Assembly: GCA_002361235.1 (NCBI GenBank)
Contig: DESI01000051.1
Coordinates: 1 to 43,349, forward strand
Direction: 5' to 3'
DNA length: 43,349 nucleotides
Source of the DNA: Porphyromonadaceae bacterium UBA3318
GTDB lineage: Bacteria; Bacteroidota; Bacteroidia; Bacteroidales; Muribaculaceae
Every line of letters begins with the position of its first letter. Positions within the stretch are counted from its first letter, which is position 1. Position numbers and translations under genes: made by a program. Under the pieces are notes generated by a model. The model searched no databases. It saw only the letters and a program-made list of their open reading frames with translations, and was not told the origin of the DNA. Shown one piece after another: positions 8,601-17,442 of the stretch.

Positions 8601-9575
8601 ATGCCGCTCCGGAAACGAGACTTGCGTGACACCTGGCTGAAGGTACGTACCTCCGGCCAGTTCCGCAATGTGCTGTTGTTTCTGGTGTTTGTGGCCGTCA
8701 GCGCGCTGTTCTGGTGCATCCTGGCGCTCAACGATTCGGTGACAGAGACCTTCGCCGTGCGCGTGCAGCTGGAGAACGTGCCTGACTCGGTCACGTTCAT
8801 CAACCAGCCGCCGCAGGCCATGCACGTCACCCTGCGCGACAAAGGCACCAACATACTGCGCAGCGGCGTGCTGAAATATCCGCAGGTCAACATCAATTTC
8901 CGCGACTATTCCGACCGCGGCATCTTCCGGATGTCCAAGTCCGACCTGAACGCCGTGATCAAGACGGCCTTCGGCAATGGCATCCAGATTATAGCCACGT
9001 CGCTCGACTCGCTGCGCTGCTACTACACCGACTCGCGGGGCAAGCGCGTGCCGGTGCGCATCATGGCCGACGTGACGGCATCGTCAGGCAACATCATAGC
9101 CGGAGCGCCGGTGCCCATGCAGCGCGGCGTGCGCATCTATTCGTACGGCGACGAAATCGACACCATCACGCAGGTGGAGACCGAGGTGCTGAAGAAGCGC
9201 GACCTGTCGCAGACCGAGATGTTCGAGGTACGCATACGCCCCATTCCGGGCATACGCATCGTGCCGCCGGAGGTAGGCGTGCAGGTCAACGTAGAGCCGT
9301 TGGTACACAAGGAGGGCTATGCCGTGATTGAATCGCTCGGCGTGCCGCAGGGCGAGAGTCTGCTGCTGTTCCCCAACCGTGTGCCGGTGTCGTACTATGT
9401 GCCCATGAGTAAATTCAACGACACGGAGGCCCCCATATCAGCCGCAGTGGATTATGCCGACACAAAGCTGACCGATTCCAACCAGATACCCGTCAGACTC
9501 GGCAACGTGCCCGGCTACGTGGTCAATCCCGAGATCAAGGCCGACAGCGTGGAATACACCCTTGTGAAACGATGA
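8601..9575 (+). CDS. YbbR-like domain protein (CdaR-related)
   Basis: A 324-residue membrane-anchored protein with one N-terminal transmembrane helix (about residues 22-42, NVLLFLVFVAVSALFWCIL) followed by extracytoplasmic YbbR-like beta modules (VRVQLENVPDSVTF, VHVTL-type and VQVNVEPL stretches). In Firmicutes the YbbR protein CdaR regulates the diadenylate cyclase CdaA; no cdaA is adjacent here, so that role is not transferable. In Bacteroidetes such genes often sit between yajC and coaE, as here. Its stop overlaps the coaE start by 4 nt (ATGA at 9572-9575), pointing to translational coupling. Confidence 0.85.
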   Translation: MPLRKRDLRDTWLKVRTSGQFRNVLLFLVFVAVSALFWCILALNDSVTETFAVRVQLENVPDSVTFINQPPQAMHVTLRDKGTNILRSGVLKYPQVNINFRDYSDRGIFRMSKSDLNAVIKTAFGNGIQIIATSLDSLRCYYTDSRGKRVPVRIMADVTASSGNIIAGAPVPMQRGVRIYSYGDEIDTITQVETEVLKKRDLSQTEMFEVRIRPIPGIRIVPPEVGVQVNVEPLVHKEGYAVIESLGVPQGESLLLFPNRVPVSYYVPMSKFNDTEAPISAAVDYADTKLTDSNQIPVRLGNVPGYVVNPEIKADSVEYTLVKR

Positions 9576-10150
9576 AGCTGATAGGACTGACAGGCGGCAT
9601 CGGCACGGGCAAAAGCACGGTGGCACGCATACTGCGGTTGCGCGGCTATGAGGTGTACGACTGCGACCTTGAGGCCAAACGGCTGATGGACGAGTCCCAA
9701 GAGGTGCGTAGTTCGCTGCGCGACCGCTGGGGCGAAGAGATATACAGCTCCGAAGGCAAGCTGGACCGACGCAAGGTGGCCGAATATGTGTTTGCCGACC
9801 GCCGGGAGAAGGCCTGGCTCGACAGCCTTGTGCACGGGCTTGTGCGCGACGACGTGAAAAGATGGGTAGACACCCATACCGATTACCCTCACGACACGGT
9901 CTTTGTTGAATCGGCCATACTTTTCACTTCCGGACTCGCCGATATGTGTCACGCGGTTTGGGAAGTGACCGCACCGCTCGACATTCGCGTGGAGCGCGTC
10001 ATGAAGCGTTCCGGACTGACCCGGGAGCAGGCACTGGCCCGGATCGAGGCCCAGAAAGAGGAGCAGAAGATATGCCGATCCGTCCATACGCTTAAGATAG
10101 TCAACGACGGCACCACTCCCCTGCTGGACTCTATACCCGACGTGAATTAG
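9572..10150 (+). CDS. coaE: Dephospho-CoA kinase
   Basis: CoaE phosphorylates the 3'-hydroxyl of dephospho-CoA, the last step of CoA synthesis, in the cytoplasm. The protein has 192 residues, near the family norm. The P-loop is clear: GLTGGIGTGKST at residues 5-16. The CoA-binding DCD-type segment (YDCDLEAKRL) follows and the lid region has ERVMKRSGLTREQALARI. It overlaps ybbR by 4 nt. The window also holds coaBC at 17439-18638, so two CoA-pathway loci are present. Confidence 0.96.
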   Translation: MKLIGLTGGIGTGKSTVARILRLRGYEVYDCDLEAKRLMDESQEVRSSLRDRWGEEIYSSEGKLDRRKVAEYVFADRREKAWLDSLVHGLVRDDVKRWVDTHTDYPHDTVFVESAILFTSGLADMCHAVWEVTAPLDIRVERVMKRSGLTREQALARIEAQKEEQKICRSVHTLKIVNDGTTPLLDSIPDVN

Positions 10151-10215
10151 AAATCAATGCCGGCTGTTTTCGGGACAGCAATTAATATAGAAATCAATTA
10201 ATAACACATACAGCA

Positions 10216-10668
10216 ATGTTAAAGAAAATCATTTCAATCACGGGCAAGCCCGGACTGCAGAAGATATTGAGCCAGGGGCGCGGCACCCTGATAGTAGAGG
10301 ATGTAGAGACCAAGCGTCGTTTCCCCGTTCATTCGCGCGACCAGGTTGTATCGCTTGGCGACATCTCGATGTACACCGAGAGCGGCGACACCCCCTTGGG
10401 CGAGATCATGCAGATGCTTTACGACAAGACCGGAGGCAAGCCCGTTGACGGCGATTCGATGACCTCCGAGCAGCTTCACCAGTCGTTCGGCGACGTCGTG
10501 ACCGACTACGACCGCCTCCGCGTCCGCGACCGCGACATCAAGAAGCTCTACAAATGGTACAACCTCCTCCTTGCCGACGGCCTCACGAAGTTCGCCGAGG
10601 ACACCGCCGACGCCGAGGCTGAAAAGGCCGCCGAGTCTAAAAAGCCCGCCGAGTCTAAGGCCGAGTAA
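10216..10668 (+). CDS. DUF5606 family protein
   Basis: A 150-residue conserved Bacteroidetes protein of unknown function. The N-terminus MLKKIISITGKPGLQKIL and the middle segment RFPVHSRDQVVSLGDISMYT are characteristic. The C-terminal ~25 residues are a low-complexity Ala/Glu/Lys tail with two KPAESK-like repeats. No signal peptide or membrane segment is seen, so it is probably cytoplasmic. It is the last gene of the nusB operon, 65 nt after coaE and before the hairpin at 10733-10763. The conserved location beside coaE is the only functional hint. Confidence 0.9.
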   Translation: MLKKIISITGKPGLQKILSQGRGTLIVEDVETKRRFPVHSRDQVVSLGDISMYTESGDTPLGEIMQMLYDKTGGKPVDGDSMTSEQLHQSFGDVVTDYDRLRVRDRDIKKLYKWYNLLLADGLTKFAEDTADAEAEKAAESKKPAESKAE

Positions 10669-10732
10669 CCCAAAGAGTAACCCAATTTACCAATCCGGAA
10701 TTCACATCAGCCCAGCTGATACCCATAACATG

Positions 10733-10763
10733 AGGGTGCGCCCGCAATCCGCCGGCGCACCCT
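10733..10763 (+). terminator. Probable terminator of nusB operon
   Basis: A perfect 10-bp GC-rich stem, AGGGTGCGCC / GGCGCACCCT, with an 11-nt loop lies 65 nt after the DUF5606 stop. The T-tract is poor (TTAGCTTTT begins about 10 nt later), so the strength is uncertain. Confidence 0.6.
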
Positions 10764-10805
10764 AACTATTCATGTTAGCTTTTAACAAGCCTTTAGTGCA
10801 GATAA

Positions 10806-10837
10806 TTTGCATGTAGCTGAAAATTTCACTAACTTTG
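10806..10837 (+). promoter_or_regulatory. Bacteroidetes-type promoter for the DUF1016 gene
   Basis: TTTG at 10806-10809 and TAACTTTG at 10830-10837 are spaced by exactly 20 nt. The first ATG of the DUF1016 reading frame is at 10920, giving a leader of about 75 nt. The broken gene therefore still has an apparently good promoter. Confidence 0.7.
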
Positions 10838-10919
10838 CCTTTGAACCTCACGATGCTTATTACCTATTTCAGTACAGGAAACAAAAATACCATCCATTTT
10901 ATTCTAAATTTCACCGACC

Positions 10920-11969
10920 ATGGTACCTGATAAATCGAATCAGACATTATCAGAGAGTTTTATAAAGGACGTCCGACTGATAATAGAACAGGGTCGGAGG
11001 GAAGCATATTCTGCTGTCGGAAAATCTCAGATTGAAACGTATTGAAAAATCGGACGTAGAATCGTTGAAGAAGAACAGAATGGTTCAGCGCGAGCTGAAT
11101 ATGGCAAACATATCATTACTAACCTAGCAGAAAATTTACATAAAGATTTCGGTTCTGGATATAGCAAAAGGAATTTGGCTTATTTTCGGCAATTATATTT
11201 ATCATTCAACGACTTAGAGATTTTGCACGAGGTCGTGCAAAATCTGACATGGACCCATATTCGCAGACTTTTATCGGTTACTAACCCTACCGCTCGTCAA
11301 TGGTATCTTTCACATGCTTCAAAAGATATGTGGAGTACTACGACACTTGACCGAAATATAAATTCCCAATATTATGAACGACGGCTTGCCGAACAAAAGG
11401 AAATAGTAGATGCAATACCTTCAGAACCCATAGCCCCATTTAACGATAAAGATCCCCTGGAGTACATAAAGAATCCGACAATCGCAGAATTCATGGGATT
11501 TAGCCGTGATACTAAATATAGTGAGTCGCAGTTAGAACAAGCACTGATTGAAAACCTTGAAAAATTCATTCTGGAGCTTGGACGAGGTTTCGCTTTCGTG
11601 GAACGTCAGCAACACATTACAACGGATCTTGATGATTTTTATATCGACTTGGTATTCTACAACTTTCGAATGAAACGGTTCGTGATTTTTGAACTCAAGA
11701 CACACGCAATGACCCATGCAGACGTCGGACAACTTGACATGTATGTACGTATGTACGATGATCTCGTGAAGGGTCCTGACGACAATCCTACTATTGGAGT
11801 GCTGTTGTGTACGGATACAGACTCTACAATTGCCAGATATTCTGCACTTAACGATAGTCAGCACCTATTCGCGGCCAAATATATGACCTATATGCCGACC
11901 GAAGAAGAATTGCGACACGAAATAGAACGTCAAAAACAATTCTTCTTGGAACATCATAGCAACGATTGA
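10920..11969 (+). pseudogene. DUF1016/YhcG-type PD-(D/E)XK nuclease gene with an in-frame TGA
   Basis: The frame from ATG 10920 to the stop at 11969 would encode 349 residues of the DUF1016/YhcG family. Codon 42 (11043-11045) is TGA, inside the segment ETY*KIGRRIVEEEQ; relatives have Trp at this site, so one G-to-A change (TGG to TGA) explains it. No other stop or frameshift is seen. The N-terminal DUF1016 domain resumes at once (SKRNLAYFRQLYLSF) and the C-terminal nuclease core is intact, with YIDLVFY then FVIFELK forming the D...ExK motif. A shorter product from an internal TTG at 11175 would keep the nuclease but lose about 85 residues. Relatives are linked to restriction and defence loci, which fits the neighbouring methyltransferase. 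Confidence 0.85.
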
Positions 11970-12039
11970 TGATCTTAGTATATTACTATAGCGATTTACT
12001 GTTCTCAAGGAGTTTATCAGATTCAATAGACTTTATCGG

Positions 12040-13014
12040 CTACTGATTTTCAAAATCGAGAGGCAGAGTTGGTGCAATAATTTGTCGGAATTCACCTTGA
12101 CATTCCCTATAATTTCTTATTAGTAGTTCTGTAACAGGGCCACGTTTGGAGCCAGCACATGATATCGAACGCTTGGCAGTAGTTCGATGAATTATAAAAT
12201 CTCGATAAAGATCATCCATATAAGTATTGGACGGATCAGTCGAAGCCCCATCGGAATTGCTAAGAAGTACTTGGCAGCCAATGTCATTCATTTTCATATA
12301 AAATTCACGTAATCGAAACTGTTCAGTGTCGTTAAACGAGCATTTGTTATAAGAATTGAAATTTGCCGTTGTACTAATGGGTCGATAAGGGGGATCAAAA
12401 TACATAAAGGTATAACCATCCGAGATATAATCTTCCACTTGCGAAAATTCACCTTGCAGTATCTCGACCTTTTGTAGTATTCTGCTGTCTGTTCGTATCA
12501 GATTTTCATCAAGTATAGTCGGATTGGTATATTTCCCAAAGGCCACATTGAATGCCCCCTTTGAATTTTCACGATATAGTCCGTTAAAGCACGTCCTGTT
12601 AAGAAAGATCATATACGCGGCATCATCAATAAGAGATAAGTGGCTTTTATTGAATTCTTCTCGAATGATAAAAAAGTAATCCCGTTGTCTTTCACTATTC
12701 TGAAAATTACTGTATGAAGACTGAATTTGAGATAATTTTGAAATCAATTCTTCCGGATGATTTTTAATTGCTTTATAGGTATGAATAAGATGCGGATTTA
12801 TGTCATTAATGATAGCTTTTGAAATATTAGGGTATTTATTAAGCAGATAAAATAGCACAGCACCACCGCCGACGAACGGTTCAATGTACGTAACAGATAA
12901 CTGGTCAGAGAATGAAGATGGTAAAATTTGTTCTATGACGGGAAGTAATTGTGTTTTACCCCCGGCCCACTTCACGAAAGGTTTTGGCCTGTGATGTATA
13001 TAAGCATTGCTCAT
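12040..13014 (-). CDS. DNA adenine N6-methyltransferase (D12 class, Dam-like)
   Basis: This 324-residue enzyme transfers a methyl group from S-adenosylmethionine to adenine N6 in DNA. The D12-class order of motifs is visible: FVKWAGGKTQLL at residues 13-24, EPFVGGGAVLF at 45-55, FNGLYRENSKGAFNV at 143-157 and the catalytic DPPY at 207-210. The FNGLYR-N-x-x-G-x-FNV block resembles the region seen in GATC-specific Dam and DpnM enzymes, so GATC is the first guess for the target; that is inference. The putative restriction enzyme lies upstream on the same strand with a 146-nt gap containing three GATC sites and a TAATTTTG -7-like box. Both genes are AT-richer than the flanking core genes, suggesting transfer. 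Confidence 0.93.
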   Translation of the reverse strand: MSNAYIHHRPKPFVKWAGGKTQLLPVIEQILPSSFSDQLSVTYIEPFVGGGAVLFYLLNKYPNISKAIINDINPHLIHTYKAIKNHPEELISKLSQIQSSYSNFQNSERQRDYFFIIREEFNKSHLSLIDDAAYMIFLNRTCFNGLYRENSKGAFNVAFGKYTNPTILDENLIRTDSRILQKVEILQGEFSQVEDYISDGYTFMYFDPPYRPISTTANFNSYNKCSFNDTEQFRLREFYMKMNDIGCQVLLSNSDGASTDPSNTYMDDLYRDFIIHRTTAKRSISCAGSKRGPVTELLIRNYRECQGEFRQIIAPTLPLDFENQ

Positions 13015-13052
13015 TTCAGTAATTTGTTTTGCATGTCAGTCTAAAACAGTTG

Positions 13053-13103
13053 CAAAATTAAGATCAAATTCTTAAAGATCCTATTAAATTACTGAAAAAG
13101 ATC
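13053..13103 (-). promoter_or_regulatory. Methyltransferase upstream region with -7 box and three GATC sites
   Basis: Read on the minus strand, TAATTTTG (13053-13060) matches the -7 consensus; no -33 match was found at the expected distance. GATC occurs at 13062-13065, 13077-13080 and 13100-13103, the last two in a direct repeat AAAGATCCTRTTA with a 23-nt period. If the enzyme methylates GATC, this region could report methylation state to its own promoter. Confidence 0.4.
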
Positions 13104-13160
13104 CTGTTATAGAATGTGGAGCTAAGATGAAAGGGTGCCGTTTGTCGTAAAACAGAATTA

Positions 13161-13871
13161 TTACCAATCACATGCATTTAATTGTGAAAGGTTTGAATGG
13201 AGAGACGCGACTTTATCGTAGGAAATAAATTCGACACGTTTTTTTATCGGAGAGAAAACGGAGGCATTGATTTTATCATTGAACTCATTCTCTCGATGGC
13301 CATTGGCAACTATATAGAATGAGGAAAAGAAATCCTGAAGTTCATAAAATTTTGACAAGGAATTTTTAATATCCGTTGTATGCTCTACCTCATAGAAATG
13401 AGTGGGCATATTCCTTTCATTGAACCAGATTACATCAACAGTCTTTGCCTTACGCAATAAAGCGTCAAATGTAAATTGAGGAATAAGCTTGTGGTCAATT
13501 AAATCACCCAGTTCCTTATCCAGAAATAACCGGTGTTGGTCTTGTGGAGGTACGTAAGTTGACACTTTTCTGTAATGGCCAATTTCTATTAATAGACCTT
13601 GGTAATAAGCATGATTGAACTGCTCGATGCTTGCTGCGTCACCCTCCTTAATATTGAATTTCGCAAGAACAATATCACGTGATTCTTCAAGCGCCCACAA
13701 TCCAGGTTGAATTCGGAAAATAGCTTCGCTATTCTGCACAATTCTCCTGACGCTGGCTTCCGGAGTTTTGGTTTTCCATGTCGAGAAATCCATGACTTCG
13801 TTAAGTCGTCTAAGAGTTGCGTAACCTCCTTGATCACGCATTGTCTCAATAACCTGTTGCTCTTGTGTCAT
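13161..13871 (-). CDS. Putative type II restriction endonuclease: winged helix plus PD-(D/E)XK-like domain
   Basis: A 236-residue protein with no family I can name firmly. The N-terminus (about residues 5-65) looks like a HARE-HTH winged helix: TLRRLNEVMDF, TKTPEASVRRIV, then FRIQPGLWALEE. The C-terminal part has a nuclease-like pattern with VDVIWF (Asp146) and FYEVEHTTDI (Glu161-Val-Glu163), a D...ExE variant of the PD-(D/E)XK core seen in some restriction nucleases. It ends 146 nt before the methyltransferase on the same strand, and HARE-HTH domains are known from restriction enzymes, so a restriction-modification pair is the best reading. A -7-like TAATTTTG box lies at 13900-13907. Cleavage activity and site are unproven. 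Confidence 0.65.
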   Translation of the reverse strand: MTQEQQVIETMRDQGGYATLRRLNEVMDFSTWKTKTPEASVRRIVQNSEAIFRIQPGLWALEESRDIVLAKFNIKEGDAASIEQFNHAYYQGLLIEIGHYRKVSTYVPPQDQHRLFLDKELGDLIDHKLIPQFTFDALLRKAKTVDVIWFNERNMPTHFYEVEHTTDIKNSLSKFYELQDFFSSFYIVANGHRENEFNDKINASVFSPIKKRVEFISYDKVASLHSNLSQLNACDW

Positions 13872-13899
13872 TTCAAGTTGCCATCTTAGTTCTTATACG

Positions 13900-13907
13900 C
13901 AAAATTA
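13900..13907 (-). promoter_or_regulatory. -7-like element before the putative restriction gene
   Basis: On the minus strand the sequence reads TAATTTTG, 28 nt upstream of the start codon. A matching -33 TTTG at 20 nt was not found, so support is partial. Confidence 0.4.
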
Positions 13908-14004
13908 CAAATATCTATAGTATGCGCCTTGTACATGATTCTGGGAATAGCACCTTCCGCCATGTTGGGAATATGTAATAGCGACTAAAACTAATCACTA
14001 TTCA

Positions 14005-14742
14005 CTATTCGTTCCGTTGGCGGATGGCTTCGTACATCAGGATGCCGGCGGCGACGGAGACGTTGAGGCTGCCGATCTTGCCGAGGATGGGGATGGCGGC
14101 GAGCTCGTCGCAGGCGCGCAGCACTTCGTCGCTGATGCCGTGCTCCTCGTTGCCCATCACGATGGCTACGGGCACGGTGTAGTCTATCTTAGTGTAATTG
14201 ACGGATGCCTTCTCGGTGGCGCCCACTATCTTGACGCCACTCTCCTTAAGCATACGGACGGCCGTCAGCATATCGCGCTCGCGGCATACCGGCACATACA
14301 GCAATCCTCCCGCCGAGGTCTTCATGGCGTCGGGCGTAACCGATGCGGAGTTGCGCTCCGGAATCACGATGCCGTCAAAGGCGGCGCAGTTGGCCGTGCG
14401 TCCTATGGCGCCGAAGTTGCGGATGTCGGTCACGCCGTCCAGACACATCAGCAACGGCGTCTTCCCATCCTCGTACAGGGCCGGAAGCAGATTCTCCAGC
14501 TTATGATAACGCACCGCCGCCATAATCGCGATGACGCCCTGATGATTCTTCATCGTGATGCGGTTCAGCTTCTCCATCGGTACCCGCTGCACGGGGATGC
14601 CGTACAGCCGCGCCTTCTCCATTATCTCGCGGGCTATGTCGCCCCCCATTTCCTTACGCAGCAATATCTTGTCGATGCTCTTGCCGCTCTCCACAGCCTC
14701 AAGCACCGCACGCGTTCCAAATATATAATCGCCTTTTTCCAT
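14005..14742 (-). CDS. rlmB: 23S rRNA (guanosine-2'-O-)-methyltransferase RlmB
   Basis: A SPOUT-class enzyme that 2'-O-methylates a guanosine in 23S rRNA (G2251 in E. coli). Its 245 residues match the family. The N-terminal L30e-like substrate domain contains FGTRAVLEAVESGKSIDKIL. The C-terminal trefoil-knot domain has the TrmH motifs: DIRNFGAIGRTANCAAFDGI, VMGNEEHGIS and IPILGKIGSLNVSVAAGI. It is the distal gene of the dnaN operon, 69 nt after recN. Its end borders the AT-rich defence-like island. Confidence 0.95.
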   Translation of the reverse strand: MEKGDYIFGTRAVLEAVESGKSIDKILLRKEMGGDIAREIMEKARLYGIPVQRVPMEKLNRITMKNHQGVIAIMAAVRYHKLENLLPALYEDGKTPLLMCLDGVTDIRNFGAIGRTANCAAFDGIVIPERNSASVTPDAMKTSAGGLLYVPVCRERDMLTAVRMLKESGVKIVGATEKASVNYTKIDYTVPVAIVMGNEEHGISDEVLRACDELAAIPILGKIGSLNVSVAAGILMYEAIRQRNE

Positions 14743-14811
14743 AATTATTCCTTATTTCTACCGTCTGTCTCTTTTACCGCGCCGCGAGCGGAAGCTTGCG
14801 GGTCGTAGCCG

Positions 14812-16509
14812 TCACCTTGACGCGCTAAGCAGCGCGCGGGCATTCTCCCGGGCCGCCTCGGTTACCTCGCTGCCTGATATCATGCCGGCTATCTCGCTTA
14901 TGCGGGCTTCGTAATTCAGTTTCTCCACATGCGTCACGGTGCGGTCGCCCTCGTCGCGCTTATAGACCTTGAAATGCTCCACACCCTGCGCGGCCACCTG
15001 AGGCAGATGGGTTATGGCCATCACCTGTATGTCGTCGCCCATGCGGCGCATCATCAGGCCCATCTGCTCGGCTATCTCCCCCGATACGCCGGTGTCCACC
15101 TCGTCGAACACGATGGTGGGCATGTTCATACGGCGCGCCACCACGGCCTTCAGCGACAGCATGAGCCGCGACATCTCGCCGCCCGAGGCTGTGTCGCCCA
15201 CCGGCTGCAGCGTGGCGTTGCGATTGAACGCGCACAGGAACTCTACCCTGTCGCCCCCCGTAGAGGTCAGTTTGGCCGGCGATACGCGCACCTCGAACTT
15301 CAGGTTTGGCAGTCCCAACGTCCGGGCCGCCGCATATATCTCGTCGCCCAGCAACCGGGCACCCTCCTGACGCATCTGTGTCAGCATCCCCGCCTTCTCC
15401 TTCAGCACGCGAGCCATCTCGCGGGCCTGACGCTCCAGTTCCGGCAGTTCTCCGCCATCGCCCGTAAGTTCGCCCAGCTCCTGCTTCAGTTTTATGTGTA
15501 AGTCTGCCAACTCGTCGGCATCTTTCACCTTGAAATGCTTAACGGCGGCATAGTATGCCTGCATTCGCGACGACAAGCGCTCAAGAGCCGCCGGATTGGT
15601 GTCGAGACCGGAATACATATCGTCGATGGCATCGGCTATGTCGCGTATCTCCGTCTCCATCACCTCCATGCGCGCCGGTATGTCCTGGTCCTCCACATCA
15701 CGTCCGAACAGCGAGAAATCTATCTTGTCCACTATTCCCCGGGCCTCGGCCACATCGCCGAGCATACCCCGGTCGCCGCTGCCGAACAGTGCCGCCAGCG
15801 ACGCCAGACGCTGCTTTATCTCGTCGGCGTCCGACAGCACTTCGTATCTCTTTTCTATCTCGGTCAGTTCTCCCTTCTTAGGCTTCAACGCATCGAGCTG
15901 ACCGCACTGAAAGCGCAGGAATTCCTCGTTCTCGCGGTTCTTGGCATTGCGTTCCTTCACGCGGTCTATGTCGCGGCGCAACGCGGCGAACCGCCGGAAA
16001 TCGCGCCGGTAATCTTCCAACTGCGCGAGCGCACCGGAAAACACATCTACCACATGCAGCTGCTCGGCCTCGTCGCTGAGTCCGGCGTTGGCGTGCTGGG
16101 AATGGATATAAACCAATTTCGGTCCAATGGCCGCAAGGGTGGCGAGCGTCACCGGAGTGTCGTTGATGTATATCTTGCTGCGCCCCTCGGCGGCTATCTC
16201 GCGGCGGATGGTCACTTCATTACGCGTGCCGGTTCCGGCCGCATCGTCATATTCCACCCACTCGATGCCACGCTCCTCGAACAGTTGCCGCATTTCGGGA
16301 TCCACATCCTCGAACGTGGCCTCGATGCGGCTTTTGCCGCCGGCCACCACACGCGAGTCGGCGCGGCCTCCGGTCAGCAGCGACAGCGCGCCGAGCATGA
16401 TGCTTTTGCCCGAACCCGTCTCGCCCGTTATCACGGTCATGCCGGGGCCGAACTCAACGTCCACACCCTCTATCAGTGCGTAATTCCTTATTCCAAGCCT
16501 CCTGAGCAT
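14812..16509 (-). CDS. recN: DNA repair protein RecN
   Basis: RecN is an SMC-like ATPase acting in double-strand break repair. Its 565 residues fit the family. The N-terminal Walker A is GETGSGKS at residues 29-36. A long coiled coil occupies the middle (roughly 150-400). The C-terminal ABC signature is TASGGEMSRLMLSL and Walker B is TIVFDEVDTGVSG, followed by the His-switch region VMAITHLPQVAAQ. It begins 12 nt after the DUF4835 gene, so it is co-transcribed from the dnaN promoter. Confidence 0.97.
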   Translation of the reverse strand: MLRRLGIRNYALIEGVDVEFGPGMTVITGETGSGKSIMLGALSLLTGGRADSRVVAGGKSRIEATFEDVDPEMRQLFEERGIEWVEYDDAAGTGTRNEVTIRREIAAEGRSKIYINDTPVTLATLAAIGPKLVYIHSQHANAGLSDEAEQLHVVDVFSGALAQLEDYRRDFRRFAALRRDIDRVKERNAKNRENEEFLRFQCGQLDALKPKKGELTEIEKRYEVLSDADEIKQRLASLAALFGSGDRGMLGDVAEARGIVDKIDFSLFGRDVEDQDIPARMEVMETEIRDIADAIDDMYSGLDTNPAALERLSSRMQAYYAAVKHFKVKDADELADLHIKLKQELGELTGDGGELPELERQAREMARVLKEKAGMLTQMRQEGARLLGDEIYAAARTLGLPNLKFEVRVSPAKLTSTGGDRVEFLCAFNRNATLQPVGDTASGGEMSRLMLSLKAVVARRMNMPTIVFDEVDTGVSGEIAEQMGLMMRRMGDDIQVMAITHLPQVAAQGVEHFKVYKRDEGDRTVTHVEKLNYEARISEIAGMISGSEVTEAARENARALLSASR

Positions 16510-16521
16510 CGTTCGTTTATT

Positions 16522-17442
16522 TTATCGCTGTTCCTCGGGATTCTTTATCTTGTTCAGCCGCTCCGACTCCGTGGGATAGATGGGCTGAAGCATGTCGTAA
16601 ACCTTCTGCCGCTCCGTTTCGGGTGCTTTGCTGTACACATTCACCAGCTCGTCCAGTTTCGAATCGCGGAAAATACTTAGCGCCACCGACATCGGGGCAA
16701 CATCGTACACTTTCTTGATTTCATCCAGAGATTCGGTGATGGCTGCGCGTCCCTTGTCGGGGCTGGTCACCATCTCGTCGAGTCCCTTGCGGTGATACTG
16801 ATACAGCAGATTGCGTATGCCGGCGGTATTGGTGTCGGTGTACGAGTTAAGCACAGCCGCGCGGTTGCGCGTATCGTCAAATGTGCGCCATCCCACTTCG
16901 CCGCTCGACTGCTGGTATTGCACTATCTGCTGCGCTCGGTCGTAGAACCGCTGGCCGCCGTTGGGCGAAAACGAGTCGAAATCCAGTGCCAGAAGCAGGT
17001 AGGCGTAATAGTCCAGTATCGCCGTCAGGTTGTTTTCCGGTTGCTGCGTGTTGTAGGTCAGCGGGTCGCCCTCGCGGTAATTGAACTCAATCTTATTGTC
17101 CTTGAAATTAAAGAGTGTGGTGGTATACGTGGCGTTATACACAGGACGGATAAGCTGCACCTGCAGGTCGCCCTTCATGCGGTCGCCGTCATATTCGGAG
17201 ATGGTGAAGAACAGACGGCACTCCAGTTTCTCGGTCGGCGAGAAAGTGGCGTCGCTGAACTTGGTCTCGTTCATGTAGGAATTGAGCGTCTCCTTCAGAT
17301 TGTCGAACACCGACTTGTTGGTGCCCTCTATCTTCTGGGTGTTCACCTCCACCGTGGCGCGAAATTCCTGAGCATCAGCACCTGACACAGTCGCCAACGC
17401 CGCCATAGCCGTCAATATGTACCGTATACCGTTTCTTATCAT
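16522..17442 (-). CDS. DUF4835 family protein, PorD-like
   Basis: A 306-residue protein with an N-terminal signal peptide (about residues 1-24, ending SGADAQ) and a mostly beta-rich periplasmic body containing VEVNTQKIEGTNKSVF and ALDFDSFSPNGGQRFYDRAQQIV, both typical of DUF4835. This family contains PorD, a component needed for type IX secretion in other Bacteroidetes. Its start overlaps the coaBC stop by 4 nt. Placement between coaBC and recN is a recurrent Bacteroidetes order, so the gene may be kept here whether or not a full secretion system exists; no other por genes are in the window. Confidence 0.85.
   Translation of the reverse strand: MIRNGIRYILTAMAALATVSGADAQEFRATVEVNTQKIEGTNKSVFDNLKETLNSYMNETKFSDATFSPTEKLECRLFFTISEYDGDRMKGDLQVQLIRPVYNATYTTTLFNFKDNKIEFNYREGDPLTYNTQQPENNLTAILDYYAYLLLALDFDSFSPNGGQRFYDRAQQIVQYQQSSGEVGWRTFDDTRNRAAVLNSYTDTNTAGIRNLLYQYHRKGLDEMVTSPDKGRAAITESLDEIKKVYDVAPMSVALSIFRDSKLDELVNVYSKAPETERQKVYDMLQPIYPTESERLNKIKNPEEQR

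Noticed and set aside
11043..11045. TGA recoding as selenocysteine or tryptophan
   Set aside because: Other genes end with TGA in a normal way (for example 36218-region and 22502 frames) and the site is a Trp in relatives; a nonsense mutation is simpler. No SECIS-like structure was looked for in detail.
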